Assembly (NCBI RefSeq): GCF_030695525.1
Contig: NZ_JAUYSS010000056.1
Span: 1-64,000 of the forward strand
DNA length: 64,000 nt
From: Daejeonella sp.
GTDB taxonomy: Bacteria; Bacteroidota; Bacteroidia; Sphingobacteriales; Sphingobacteriaceae
Reading direction: 5' to 3'
Shown here: in pieces, positions 15,659 through 24,489 of the stretch
Layout: each line of letters begins with the position of its first letter
Position numbering within the stretch: position 1 is the stretch's first letter
Program-made: the position numbers and the translations under genes
The notes under the pieces: generated by a model
Seen by the model: the letters and a program-made list of their open reading frames with translations, nothing else
What the model was told of the DNA's origin: nothing
The model's database searches: none

Positions 15659-16540
15659 TTAACCGTTAGATAAAGCCGCTGCACCACTTACGATCTCAGT
15701 CAACTCAGTTGTAATAGCAGCTTGTCTTGCCTGATTGTAAGAAAGTTTTAATGCCTTCAATAAGTCGCCGGCATTTTCTGTTGCCTTATCCATTGCTGTC
15801 ATACGTGCACCATGCTCAGAAGCATGCGAATCAAGAACAGCTTTATAAACCTGAGTTTTGATTGATTTAGGGATCAGTTGTTCAACAATCTCCTCTTGTG
15901 AAGGTTCAAGTATATAATCAACCTGAGTTGTGTTTACTGTAAGTTTATTGGACTTTGGAACGGGCAATAATTGCTCTGTTGTAAGAATTTGAACAGCGGC
16001 ATTTCTGAATTGGTTATACACCAGTTCCACTCTGTCATAATCACCTTTAGCAAAAGCAGCCATCACAGATTCAGTGATCTTTGAAGTATTTTCGAAACTC
16101 AGATCAGTAAATAACTCATTGTTATTCCCTATGACCGTATATTTCCGCTTCTCATAAAAATCCTGAACTTTTTTACCAATAGCAACAATATGAACATTTC
16201 CTTTACGGAGTTGATCAGAATATTTTTCTGAGATCAGGTTATTTGTCGTCTTGATCACATTCATATTGAATGCTCCTGCAAGACCACGGTTAGATGAAAT
16301 ACTGATAATCAATACTTTATTCGGCTCACGCTCCTGAGTATATGGAGAATTGGAACCGTCCATGCTTGCTGAAAGATTTGACAGAATGTCTTTCATCTTA
16401 TTTGCATAGGGACGCAGCTGAATAATCGCACCGGTTGCCCGTTTCAACTTTGCCGCAGAAACCATTTTCATGGCCTTGGTTATCTGCTGAGTCGAGCTGA
16501 CAGATGCTATACGATTTCTTACTTCTTTTAAATTAGCCAT
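15659..16540 (-). CDS. atpG: F1F0 ATP synthase subunit gamma
   Basis: Central rotor shaft of F1 (293 residues), whose two terminal helices form the coiled coil inside the alpha3beta3 ring. Both ends fit: N-terminal MANLKEVRNRIASVSSTQQITKAMKMVSAAKL and C-terminal ALKLSYNQARQAAITTELTEIVSGAAAL. Last gene of the operon as seen here; atpD and atpC (beta, epsilon) are not in the window, as expected for Bacteroidota where they sit elsewhere. It is separated from atpA by 78 nt that form a long stem (16562-16603). As one gamma is needed per three alpha, that stem may tune output. Confidence 0.97.
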   Translation of the reverse strand: MANLKEVRNRIASVSSTQQITKAMKMVSAAKLKRATGAIIQLRPYANKMKDILSNLSASMDGSNSPYTQEREPNKVLIISISSNRGLAGAFNMNVIKTTNNLISEKYSDQLRKGNVHIVAIGKKVQDFYEKRKYTVIGNNNELFTDLSFENTSKITESVMAAFAKGDYDRVELVYNQFRNAAVQILTTEQLLPVPKSNKLTVNTTQVDYILEPSQEEIVEQLIPKSIKTQVYKAVLDSHASEHGARMTAMDKATENAGDLLKALKLSYNQARQAAITTELTEIVSGAAALSNG

Positions 16541-16561
16541 TTTAAGGAGTACAAAGTATAG

Positions 16562-16603
16562 AGTACTGAGTATTGAGATGTGTGTTTCTCAATACTCAAT
16601 ACT
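16562..16603 (-). repeat. 17-bp intercistronic stem made of 7-nt repeats between atpA and atpG
   Basis: AGTACTGAGTATTGAGA (16562-16578) and TCTCAATACTCAATACT (16587-16603) are inverted repeats with an 8-nt loop. The one mismatch becomes a G-U pair in the atp mRNA, so the transcribed strand can form a 17-bp stem. The right arm is a run of cTCAATA 7-nt units. There is no U-tract, so it is more likely an RNA-stability or translation element than a terminator. Confidence 0.7.
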
Positions 16604-16618
16604 CAATACTAATATCTT

Positions 16619-18193
16619 TTAATATTTATCACTTAGCTCTTTCGCTACTGTTTCCAAAGCACTTGTAATCGCATCATCAAGTTTACCGGCTTTCAAACCC
16701 TGTAGAGCTTCCGGATGACGTTGTTCAAGTTGTTGAATAAATTCCGCTTCAAAAGCTTTCACCTTATTAACCGGAACATTTCTCATCAGGTTCTTGGTAC
16801 CTATGTAAAGAATTGCAACCTGCTTTTCAACTGTCTCTGGAGAGAACTGTGCCTGCTTTAACAATTCCACGTTACGTGCACCTTTATCCAAGACAGATTT
16901 AGTAGCCGCATCAAGGTCAGAACCAAATTTTGAGAAGGCTTCTAATTCACGATACTGGGCCTGATCAAGTTTCAAGGTACCTGCAACTTTCTTCATCGAC
17001 TTAATCTGCGCATTACCACCTACACGTGATACCGAAATACCTACGTTAATTGCCGGACGAACACCTGCGTTGAATAAGTTAGACTCAAGGAATATCTGAC
17101 CATCTGTAATCGAAATTACGTTGGTTGGGATGTATGCAGAAACGTCACCTGCCTGAGTTTCAATAATCGGCAATGCAGTTAAGGAGCCTCCACCTTTAAC
17201 GATATGTTTAATTGATTCAGGAAGATCATTCATTGATTGTGCAATAGAGTCGTTCTGGTTGATCTTAGCTGCACGTTCAAGTAAACGGCTATGCAGGTAG
17301 AATACGTCACCAGGATAAGCCTCACGGCCCGGAGGACGACGTAATAAAAGGGAAACCTCACGATAGGAAACAGCCTGCTTTGAAAGATCATCATACACAA
17401 TCAATGCCGGTCTGCCGGTATCACGGAAGAACTCACCAATTGCAGCACCTGCGAAAGGAGCGTAGAACTGCATAGGAGCAGGATCAGCAGCAGAAGCCGC
17501 AACAATCACTGTATATGGCAATGCACCATTTTCTTCCAATACTTTTAAGATCTGGGCTACAGTAGAGTTTTTCTGACCGATAGCCACATATATACAGAAT
17601 ACAGGCTTACCTGCTTCATAAAATTCTTTTTGGTTGATAATAGTATCAATACAAACCGCAGTTTTTCCGGTTTGACGATCACCAATCACAAGCTCACGCT
17701 GCCCACGACCAATTGGTATCATCGCATCAATTGCTTTGATACCTGTCTGTAAAGGCTCAGTAACCGGCTGACGATAGATTACACCCGGTGCTTTACGCTC
17801 CAAAGGCATCTCATAAGTTTCACCCAGAATTGGACCTTTACCATCAATTGGAAGACCGAGTGTGTTAACTACACGGCCAAGCATTCCTTCACCAACTTTG
17901 ATGGAAGCAATTTTATTGGTGCGTTTTACTGTTGCACCTTCTTTGATTTCATCAAAAGCACCAAGTAACACGACACCTACGTTATCTTCTTCAAGATTTA
18001 ATACGATGCCTTGTAAACCGCTATCAAATTCTACCAGTTCACCTGATTGAACCTTAGTTAAACCGTATACACGCGCGATACCATCACCCACCTGCAATAC
18101 GGTGCCAACCTCTTCGAGTTCAGCCTCCGACTTAAAGCCGGAAAGTTGTTGTCTTAAAATCGCCGAAACTTCATCTGGTCTTACCTCTACCAT
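16619..18193 (-). CDS. atpA: F1F0 ATP synthase subunit alpha
   Basis: Non-catalytic nucleotide-binding subunit of F1. I chose the ATG at 18193, giving 524 residues beginning [17 protein letters not shown], because this matches the usual alpha start; the longer frame to 18253 adds a low-complexity stretch from the intergenic region. The P-loop GDRQTGKTA (about 170-178), the QKNSTVAQI stretch, and the arginine-finger region [18 protein letters not shown] are present. It lies between atpH (87-nt gap upstream) and atpG. Confidence 0.97.
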   Translation of the reverse strand: MVEVRPDEVSAILRQQLSGFKSEAELEEVGTVLQVGDGIARVYGLTKVQSGELVEFDSGLQGIVLNLEEDNVGVVLLGAFDEIKEGATVKRTNKIASIKVGEGMLGRVVNTLGLPIDGKGPILGETYEMPLERKAPGVIYRQPVTEPLQTGIKAIDAMIPIGRGQRELVIGDRQTGKTAVCIDTIINQKEFYEAGKPVFCIYVAIGQKNSTVAQILKVLEENGALPYTVIVAASAADPAPMQFYAPFAGAAIGEFFRDTGRPALIVYDDLSKQAVSYREVSLLLRRPPGREAYPGDVFYLHSRLLERAAKINQNDSIAQSMNDLPESIKHIVKGGGSLTALPIIETQAGDVSAYIPTNVISITDGQIFLESNLFNAGVRPAINVGISVSRVGGNAQIKSMKKVAGTLKLDQAQYRELEAFSKFGSDLDAATKSVLDKGARNVELLKQAQFSPETVEKQVAILYIGTKNLMRNVPVNKVKAFEAEFIQQLEQRHPEALQGLKAGKLDDAITSALETVAKELSDKY

Positions 18194-18280
18194 AGTAGTA
18201 TTTTTTGTTTTTATATTGTAAATCTTATGCCCCCTACCCCTATCAGGAAGCAAAAAAGCCCTTTGTGTATTTGGGGTTAT

Positions 18281-18820
18281 TTAGTTAAGTTCAAATTCTT
18301 TTTTCAGTTTATTCAGCTTACTGGATAAACTGGTATCAAACTGCTTATCGCCAACTTTCAGAATAAATCCTCCGATCAGATCAGGGTCAACCTGAGCTGA
18401 AAGAATAACCTCTCCTTTTGTTGCGTTCTTCACCACTTCTTCTATCTGAGCCAAATTTTCTTTACTTAGTGGAGAAGCTGAGGTTACGGTAGCCTTTACA
18501 ACATTTTTAATAATGTTGTACTGATTGATAAATTCCTTGGCTGTTGCATATAAAATTTCTGAACGGCCCTTCCTGATTACGATATGAAAAAAGGAAAGAA
18601 TCATTTTATGCAACTTATCCCCAAATAAGCCATCCAGAATATTTGCCTTTTTTTCAAGACTTATAATCGGATTCTTAAGAATAGCCTGCAAAGCTGGATT
18701 AGCCCTGCATGTTCCCAGAAACAATTCAATATCCTTCTTCACCAGTTCAAGAGCATTCTGCTCAACAGACAGGTCAATGATAGATTTTGCGTAACGCGAT
18801 GCAACTTGTATTTCTGACAT
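18281..18820 (-). CDS. atpH: F1F0 ATP synthase subunit delta (OSCP)
   Basis: Peripheral-stalk subunit of 179 residues that ties F1 to the b subunits. The sequence starts MSEIQVASRYAKSIIDLSVE and has the late conserved glycine-rich strand PDLIGGFILKVGDKQFD and a final helix SSKLNKLKKEFELN. Identity is supported by position between atpF and atpA. The gap to atpF is unusually long (103 nt) and full of repeats, whereas these genes usually sit close together. Confidence 0.95.
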   Translation of the reverse strand: MSEIQVASRYAKSIIDLSVEQNALELVKKDIELFLGTCRANPALQAILKNPIISLEKKANILDGLFGDKLHKMILSFFHIVIRKGRSEILYATAKEFINQYNIIKNVVKATVTSASPLSKENLAQIEEVVKNATKGEVILSAQVDPDLIGGFILKVGDKQFDTSLSSKLNKLKKEFELN

Positions 18821-18833
18821 AGTATTAGTTGTT

Positions 18834-18851
18834 ACCCGATAGCTATCGGGT
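18834..18851. repeat. Perfect palindrome CCCGATAGCTATCGGG between atpF and atpH
   Basis: The 16-nt perfect palindrome at 18835-18850 extends by one more pair (A/T) on each side. It lies 14 nt upstream of the atpH start. A decayed copy lies at 11794-11812, also beside a 7-nt array. The word is familiar from intergenic regions of Bacteroidota; its role is unknown. Confidence 0.75.
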
Positions 18852-18924
18852 TGTTAGTTGTTAGTTACTAGTTATTTGAATTTCTTCTTTCAAACTGTCA
18901 ACTGTCAACTGTCAATTGTCAACT
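18850..18924 (+). repeat. Two 7-nt arrays between atpF and atpH
   Basis: Array 1 (18850-18877) is gTTGTTA, gTTGTTA, gTTACTA, gTTATTT-like. Array 2 (18897-18924) is gTCAACT, gTCAACT, gTCAATT, gTCAACT; its last base is the first of the complemented atpF stop codon. On the coding strand the atpF TAA is thus immediately followed by GTTGACAATTGACAGTTGAC. Confidence 0.75.
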
Positions 18925-19436
18925 TAGTTAAGTTTTACTTCTTTCAACAGGTCATTAACAAGAGCCTGTTGCTTATCCTGATCCTCCAGTTGCTTGCGCA
19001 ATACTTTTTCAGCAATAGCTAATGACAAGCTTGAAACCTGGTTCTTGATCTCTGCCATAGCAGCAAGCTTTTGGTTCGTGATCTCGTCCTTTGCCTTTTC
19101 GATCAATTTAGTTCCTTCAGTCTTAGCCTGATCTTTTGCATCATTGATGATCTGATCTTTAATTTCTTTGGCTTCTTTAAGAATATTGTCCCGCTCTAAA
19201 CGCGCTTCTTTTAAAAGATCTTCATTTTCACTAATTAGCTTAGCCATTTCAGCTTTAGCCATTTCGGCTTTGGATAAAGCATCCTCAATTGAACGCTCAC
19301 GCTCATCAAGTGCCTTTACGATAGGCTTCCATGCAAATTTGCTTAAAAGGAAGAACAGTATTAAAAAAGCTACTGTTGACCAGATAAATAAACCCGGATC
19401 CGGAGAAACTAATGGATTTAATGCCAGTAATGTCAT
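18924..19436 (-). CDS. atpF: F1F0 ATP synthase subunit b
   Basis: Peripheral stalk subunit of 170 residues: one N-terminal membrane helix (about 12-32, [20 protein letters not shown]) followed by a long charged, Ala/Lys/Glu-rich helix (about 40-150) that forms the coiled coil reaching F1. Length and layout match the family. It sits between atpE and atpH. It lies 72 nt downstream of atpE. Confidence 0.96.
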   Translation of the reverse strand: MTLLALNPLVSPDPGLFIWSTVAFLILFFLLSKFAWKPIVKALDERERSIEDALSKAEMAKAEMAKLISENEDLLKEARLERDNILKEAKEIKDQIINDAKDQAKTEGTKLIEKAKDEITNQKLAAMAEIKNQVSSLSLAIAEKVLRKQLEDQDKQQALVNDLLKEVKLN

Positions 19437-19508
19437 TTTGTTATATTATTTAATAATCAATCAAAACAATAAAATAAGGCTGGTGCCAATCGCACAAGCC
19501 TTACTTTT

Positions 19509-19751
<243 letters not shown>

Positions 19752-19773
19752 TTAAACAAAAAATAAATTCATA

Positions 19774-20919
19774 TTAATGCTCAGCATGTTTTTCTTCAAT
19801 TGCCATGCCTATAAATAAGGCCGACAAAATGGTGAAAATGAATGCCTGAATAAAACCTACCACGAGCTCGATTACACTGATAAAAAGAACAAACGGAACC
19901 GCTATACCGGCTACAAGGACCGATTTTAAGATAAAGATCAGAGAGATCAAACTTAAAATAAGGATGTGACCTGCAGTAATGTTTGCGAATAAACGAATCA
20001 TCAGGGCAATTGGCTTGGTAAACAAACCTATGATCTCAACAGGGATCATTAATGGATATAACCACCATGGAACATGAGGGGTAAATACGTGTCCCCAATA
20101 ATTCTTGTTACCATTTACAGTTGTCAGAATAAAGGTACATAGTGCTAACATCATAGTCACTGCTATATTTCCAGTTAAGTTTGCACCTCCCGGGAAAAAA
20201 GGAATCAAGCCCATCAGGTTATTTAACCACACAAAGAAAAATACCGTTAATAAATAGGGCATAAAGCCTCTGTATTTATGACCCAATTGCGGCTTGGCAA
20301 TATCGTCGCGAACAAAGATGATAATAGGCTCCAGAATAGACTGCAAACCTTTCGGGGCTTTACCTTCACGCTTCTTATATGTATTGGCAATCCCGATAAA
20401 TACCACAAGTAAAATAGTTACTGAGATTAACAAAGAAACAACATTCTTAGTTATTGAAATATCAAGAGGCTTCATATTCATGATCTCTCCCTTATTGTTG
20501 TGTGCGATATAAGTTCCATCCGCACTTTTAACCGATTCAGGATAATAATACTTTCCGTGATAATAAACCAATTGGGTTCCGTTGGCATCCAATAATTCAG
20601 TGCCTTTATCGTTATGTCCGAACTTATTGGAAAGAAAACTAACCAATCCCTTATCAGTCCACAAAATAACGGGTAAAGGAAGTGCTACATGACCAAAAAA
20701 GTGCCACTCGTGGGAATCTGCAATATGATGCAGAATTATCTTGGAGATATCTTCATCTTTTTCCGGCTTAGCATCATGTGCATCTGCTACAGAAGCATGT
20801 GTTGTATCTGATGATACTTGCTCCTGGGAAAAAGAAGAAAAACTCAAAATCGAAAATAAAACTGCACAAATAGCTATGCTGAAGAATTTTTTTGAATTGA
20901 AAATATGGCTCAAATCCAT
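19774..20919 (-). CDS. atpB: F1F0 ATP synthase subunit a
   Basis: Stator channel subunit that passes protons to the c-ring. The 381 residues are about 110 longer than E. coli: an N-terminal signal-like helix (about 12-32) and a soluble segment of roughly 120 residues with many His/Asp precede the membrane part, as is typical of Bacteroidota. The essential Arg is Arg309 in ALMIRLFANITAGH. The C-terminal helices end at GMAIEEKHAEH. It lies 43 nt upstream of atpE. Confidence 0.96.
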   Translation of the reverse strand: MDLSHIFNSKKFFSIAICAVLFSILSFSSFSQEQVSSDTTHASVADAHDAKPEKDEDISKIILHHIADSHEWHFFGHVALPLPVILWTDKGLVSFLSNKFGHNDKGTELLDANGTQLVYYHGKYYYPESVKSADGTYIAHNNKGEIMNMKPLDISITKNVVSLLISVTILLVVFIGIANTYKKREGKAPKGLQSILEPIIIFVRDDIAKPQLGHKYRGFMPYLLTVFFFVWLNNLMGLIPFFPGGANLTGNIAVTMMLALCTFILTTVNGNKNYWGHVFTPHVPWWLYPLMIPVEIIGLFTKPIALMIRLFANITAGHILILSLISLIFILKSVLVAGIAVPFVLFISVIELVVGFIQAFIFTILSALFIGMAIEEKHAEH

Positions 20920-20933
20920 TTATTATAAGGAAT

Positions 20934-21323
20934 TTACTTAAATTTTTGGTTGCGCAAGTTACATAACAAACAATATATTTCAAACACTGTATGAAAGAAA
21001 TATAGATAAAAAAAATTGATGATAAATTTAAGGGGATCAACCGGGTTTGCGTTGATGTAAACAAAGGCTATTATCATGCAAAAAAGTAGCTTTATTGTAA
21101 CACTTCCGAGCAATGCCTGACCTGAAGCCCTATCACTGATTCTCATCCTCCAGGAAGCAATAAGATAGATACTGAGGGTTAAAATTTCAAATACCCAGAA
21201 CAATGCCCAAAACTTTGGGATTAAAAATTGTATTTCTGGAAAAAATAGCTCAAAAACCAGGGGTCCACTAGCCAAAAGAATTGTAAACAGAATAAAATAA
21301 ATGAAAAAACGATAAATACTCAT
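20934..21323 (-). CDS. AtpI-like four-helix membrane protein of the atp operon
   Basis: A 129-residue protein with four predicted membrane helices (about 5-25, 38-58, 72-92, 98-120). The start at 21323 is chosen because its ATG overlaps the stop of atpZ (ATGA); the longer open frame to 21395 runs through atpZ in another frame. Position between atpZ and atpB and the four-helix layout match subunit I (AtpI), which helps c-ring assembly or Mg2+ handling, but sequence similarity cannot be verified by eye. Gap to atpB is 14 nt. Confidence 0.75.
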   Translation of the reverse strand: MSIYRFFIYFILFTILLASGPLVFELFFPEIQFLIPKFWALFWVFEILTLSIYLIASWRMRISDRASGQALLGSVTIKLLFCMIIAFVYINANPVDPLKFIINFFYLYFFHTVFEIYCLLCNLRNQKFK

Positions 21324-21583
21324 GGTTTTAACTGTCTGATGGTCTGGTAAATTGATAAGATAACGCCTAAAACACATGCAAGCGCCGTTACCCATTGAGT
21401 CTTATGATCATAATATTCATCAGTCTTATAACCAATATATGCTGAAAGTCCGATTATTGCCATCATTTGAAAAGCCACACCGGTATATTTAGCATAAGTG
21501 TTCAGCGACTGCTTTTCAGCTTTTAGCCCATCAGTTTTGCTTTTCACTTTTTGATTTTCATCCTGATGGTTCATTTCTCTCAT
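21320..21583 (-). CDS. atpZ: AtpZ/AtpI family small membrane protein
   Basis: First gene of the ATP synthase operon. The likely start is the ATG at 21583 (MREMNHQDENQ) or 21574 (MNHQDENQ); the open frame to 21646 includes intergenic sequence. The product of about 85-88 residues has a charged N-terminus and two membrane helices (roughly 33-52 and 62-82) with the family-like word LSAYIGYKTDEYYDHKTQW between them. AtpZ-type proteins accompany F-ATPase operons and may form an ion channel with AtpI. The stop overlaps the next start by ATGA, so translation is coupled. Confidence 0.8.
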   Translation of the reverse strand: MREMNHQDENQKVKSKTDGLKAEKQSLNTYAKYTGVAFQMMAIIGLSAYIGYKTDEYYDHKTQWVTALACVLGVILSIYQTIRQLKP

Positions 21584-21720
21584 TTTACAGCGTAAAATTA
21601 TCAAAATATTAAAGTATTCAGCGGAATAAATAAAAGCCGAATACATTTAGCTCAGGCAATTGAAACAGTTTTCTGACAGAAAGAGTTTATATTTATCAGG
21701 ACAAATCCGTTATGATAAAA

Positions 21721-21728
21721 TAACTTTG
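21721..21728 (+). promoter_or_regulatory. Candidate -7 box (TAACTTTG) for porW
   Basis: TAACTTTG matches the Bacteroidota -7 consensus TAnnTTTG exactly and lies 35 nt before the porW start. A -33 TTTG at the usual 19-nt spacing is not evident, so support is moderate. Confidence 0.5.
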
Positions 21729-21763
21729 CAAAGATTCTGTTATATATTTCAAGCAAAATTAAA

Positions 21764-24478
21764 TTGAATTCAAATATCCTGATTGCATTTCGTTTTATAT
21801 CATTAAGCTGCTTTTTTTGCTTTTGTCTTCTTTCATGCAGCTCACAGAAAGAAACTGTGGCTAGCAGAGGTATGCAGAACTTAACGGCTCATTATAATAT
21901 ACTCTACAATGCTAAAGAACTTGTTAATATAAGTGAAAAAAACATCCAGTTATCTTACGCTGATAATTACGATCGGCTGATTACTGTTTATAAAGAGCCA
22001 AATGAAAGTCTATCCCAATCAGAGTTAAAAAATCTGGATGATGCAATCTTAAAGGCAAATACAATTGCCAATGAAAAATCATTAAGTAAATATGTAGATG
22101 ATGCCTATTTTCTTATCGGTAAAGCAAACCATTTGAAGTCAAATTTTTTCAATGCTGTTGAATTTTTCAACTACGTTTATATCAACTATCCTAAAGAGAA
22201 AGAAATCAGGCAGGCGGCCCTTGCCTGGAAGGCAAGATCCTTGATTGCTTCCGACCGTATGGAAGAGGCTGAAAGTACACTGGACACAGCTCTCAGCAAT
22301 ATTGATTCAGAAAAAAAATCTGTTGCCGATATTTATGCAAGCCGTGCACAACTTTACATCTATGCAAAGGACGATGCACAAGCCATAAACTTGCTGGAAA
22401 AGGCGATAAAAACAGTCAAAAATAAGCAGAAGAAGATCCGCTGGACCTATCTAGCTGCTCAGCTATATGAAATTACTGATAATCCTCAGAATGCCTTAGC
22501 GAATTATACGAAGGTGATAAAAAGCAATGCCCCATTCGATATGGCATTTAACGCAAACCTTAGTCGGATTAATCTTAAAACCGAACTTAGCGGCGATACT
22601 TCAGGAAGAACCAGAGAAATTATGGCCCTGCTAAAGGATGACAAGAACAGGGAACTGCTTGATCAGGTCTATTTTCAGATAGCTAATAGCTATGCGCAGG
22701 CAGATAATCTTGAAAAAGCAATCGAAAATTACAATCTGGCTATTTCAAAAAGCACAAAAAATACAAACCTGAAAGGGCTGGCCTATCTTGAGCTTGCCGA
22801 GATTCACTTCAATCAGTCAGATTTCTTAATGGCTAAGGCATATTATGACAGTACACTAACCAGTCTGACCAATAATTATCCTGATTACCTGCAAATAAAA
22901 AGGAAGGCGGATAATTTGGAATTGCTGGCAAAGGGTTTAAATACCATTGCCAGAGAGGACACGCTGCAAATGCTGGCCACATTACCTGATCCTGAGCGCA
23001 GAGAAAGAATCAGTAACCTAGTCCTCGCACAAGCTGCAAAAGAACAGATCAGATCAAATTCAGCCGATGCAGGAAATCCATTTATGGCTGTTGGCCAAAT
23101 ACCTGCAGGTTCGCGTGATACAAGATTCTATTTTAATAATTCAGTGGCATTAAGCCAGGGTCTCGCCGAATTCAAAAACCGTTGGGGTACCAGAAAACTG
23201 GAAGATAACTGGAGGCGAAGCCAGAGAACAGCTTCTGAAATGCCTGCTTCGATTCTCCCTGACCCTGGCATTGTTTCAGGGAACTTTCTTCCGATACCGG
23301 AAATAAAAACTGAGGTCGATACGGAAGCACAGATAAAGGAATTTCTCATGTCGGTTCCAATAAGTCCTGAGCAAATGCTTGAATCAAACCAGAAAATAGC
23401 ATCAGCACTATACGATATCGCCAATTATTATCGTGACATCTCAGCTGATACTGCTGAAGCGGTAAAAATCTATGAGCAATTATTAAATAGATTTCCTGAA
23501 AATCATAACAATCTGGCAGTTTATTATAATTTGTACAGACTATACAGTACTGCCGATAAGAAACGTTCTGACGAGTATAAAAACATTCTTCTGAGCAAAT
23601 TCCCTGATTCCCCATTTGCAAAAATAATTTTAGACCCCGAATTCAATAATAAACTGGATGAGCAGGAGGCCGCCTTCAATCGCCTATACAATGACATTTA
23701 CGACCTTTATGTTAACAAGAATTATACAGAAATACTTAATTCAATTGAAAAGTACAGACTAGTTTCCGGCATTCAAAAAGTGCCTGCACAATTGGCTTAT
23801 TTAAATTCACTGGCCATTGGACATACGCAAAAACTTCCCGGACTGGAAAATGCTTTCAAAGAGATAGTTAGTAATTTTCCCGAAGAAAAACTCATTGTTC
23901 CTCTCATCAAGCAACATCTTGCATTCATCGATACGAACAGAGCTGCAATGGCAGATCGCAGTGTTGCCTTAAGCAACCTGGATTTCAATAACAGATTTTT
24001 TCAGGAACCAGAGCCTCTTATATTGGTCCAGCAACCTGAAATAAAAAGTAATCTTAGTGAAGATCATAAGGATAAACCTAATGCCCTTAAATCAGACATT
24101 GGGACAGAAACCGGTCCTTTCAGGAAGGAAGACTCAGCTGAGCATTATTTTGTTGTGAATATTTCTGACCCTTCAGTTAATTTGAATTCCTCCAGATTTG
24201 GGATCGGACAATTTAACAGAGCCAATTTACCAGGATCAGCAATAAAACATCAATTAAAATCAGTTGCTAACCAAAATCAATTGATATTTGTAGGTCCGTT
24301 TGCAGATAAGGAGGCGGCTACAACTTATTTTACTAATATCAGCCCACTGATGAGGACAATTATGAAGATACCTGTAGACAGATACAATAGTTTCATAATT
24401 AATTCCCAGAATCTTGAAAAAATAATTGATAAAGAAACACTCGACCTTTATGTCGAGTATTTTAAAAAGAACTATTAA
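21764..24478 (+). CDS. porW: Type IX secretion/gliding TPR lipoprotein PorW/SprE
   Basis: A 904-residue lipoprotein (lipobox LLSC, Cys25) rich in tetratricopeptide-like helical repeats. The segment right after the lipobox, RGMQNLTAHYNILYNAKEL, is the signature start of PorW/SprE, a periplasmic lipoprotein that links the T9SS core to its outer-membrane parts. A glutamine-rich, low-complexity stretch lies near 760-800, and the end resembles an SPOR-like domain. The start is TTG at 21764: no ATG exists between it and the lipobox. pbp1A follows after 11 nt, so the two are probably one transcript. Symbol porW/sprE is by family recognition. Confidence 0.88.
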   Translation: MNSNILIAFRFISLSCFFCFCLLSCSSQKETVASRGMQNLTAHYNILYNAKELVNISEKNIQLSYADNYDRLITVYKEPNESLSQSELKNLDDAILKANTIANEKSLSKYVDDAYFLIGKANHLKSNFFNAVEFFNYVYINYPKEKEIRQAALAWKARSLIASDRMEEAESTLDTALSNIDSEKKSVADIYASRAQLYIYAKDDAQAINLLEKAIKTVKNKQKKIRWTYLAAQLYEITDNPQNALANYTKVIKSNAPFDMAFNANLSRINLKTELSGDTSGRTREIMALLKDDKNRELLDQVYFQIANSYAQADNLEKAIENYNLAISKSTKNTNLKGLAYLELAEIHFNQSDFLMAKAYYDSTLTSLTNNYPDYLQIKRKADNLELLAKGLNTIAREDTLQMLATLPDPERRERISNLVLAQAAKEQIRSNSADAGNPFMAVGQIPAGSRDTRFYFNNSVALSQGLAEFKNRWGTRKLEDNWRRSQRTASEMPASILPDPGIVSGNFLPIPEIKTEVDTEAQIKEFLMSVPISPEQMLESNQKIASALYDIANYYRDISADTAEAVKIYEQLLNRFPENHNNLAVYYNLYRLYSTADKKRSDEYKNILLSKFPDSPFAKIILDPEFNNKLDEQEAAFNRLYNDIYDLYVNKNYTEILNSIEKYRLVSGIQKVPAQLAYLNSLAIGHTQKLPGLENAFKEIVSNFPEEKLIVPLIKQHLAFIDTNRAAMADRSVALSNLDFNNRFFQEPEPLILVQQPEIKSNLSEDHKDKPNALKSDIGTETGPFRKEDSAEHYFVVNISDPSVNLNSSRFGIGQFNRANLPGSAIKHQLKSVANQNQLIFVGPFADKEAATTYFTNISPLMRTIMKIPVDRYNSFIINSQNLEKIIDKETLDLYVEYFKKNY

Positions 24479-24489
24479 TATATCCCGAT

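Noticed and set aside
18194-18253. N-terminal extension of atpA by 20 residues
   Set aside because: The extension ([18 protein letters not shown]) is unlike any alpha subunit and comes from a C-rich intergenic stretch; the ATG at 18193 gives the family start.
18850-18924. Possible CRISPR-like repeat array
   Set aside because: Units are 7 nt and adjacent, with no spacers, and no cas genes are nearby.
21324-21395. 24-residue extension of the AtpI-like gene
   Set aside because: It runs through atpZ in another frame; the ATGA overlap start at 21323 is better and begins right before the first helix.
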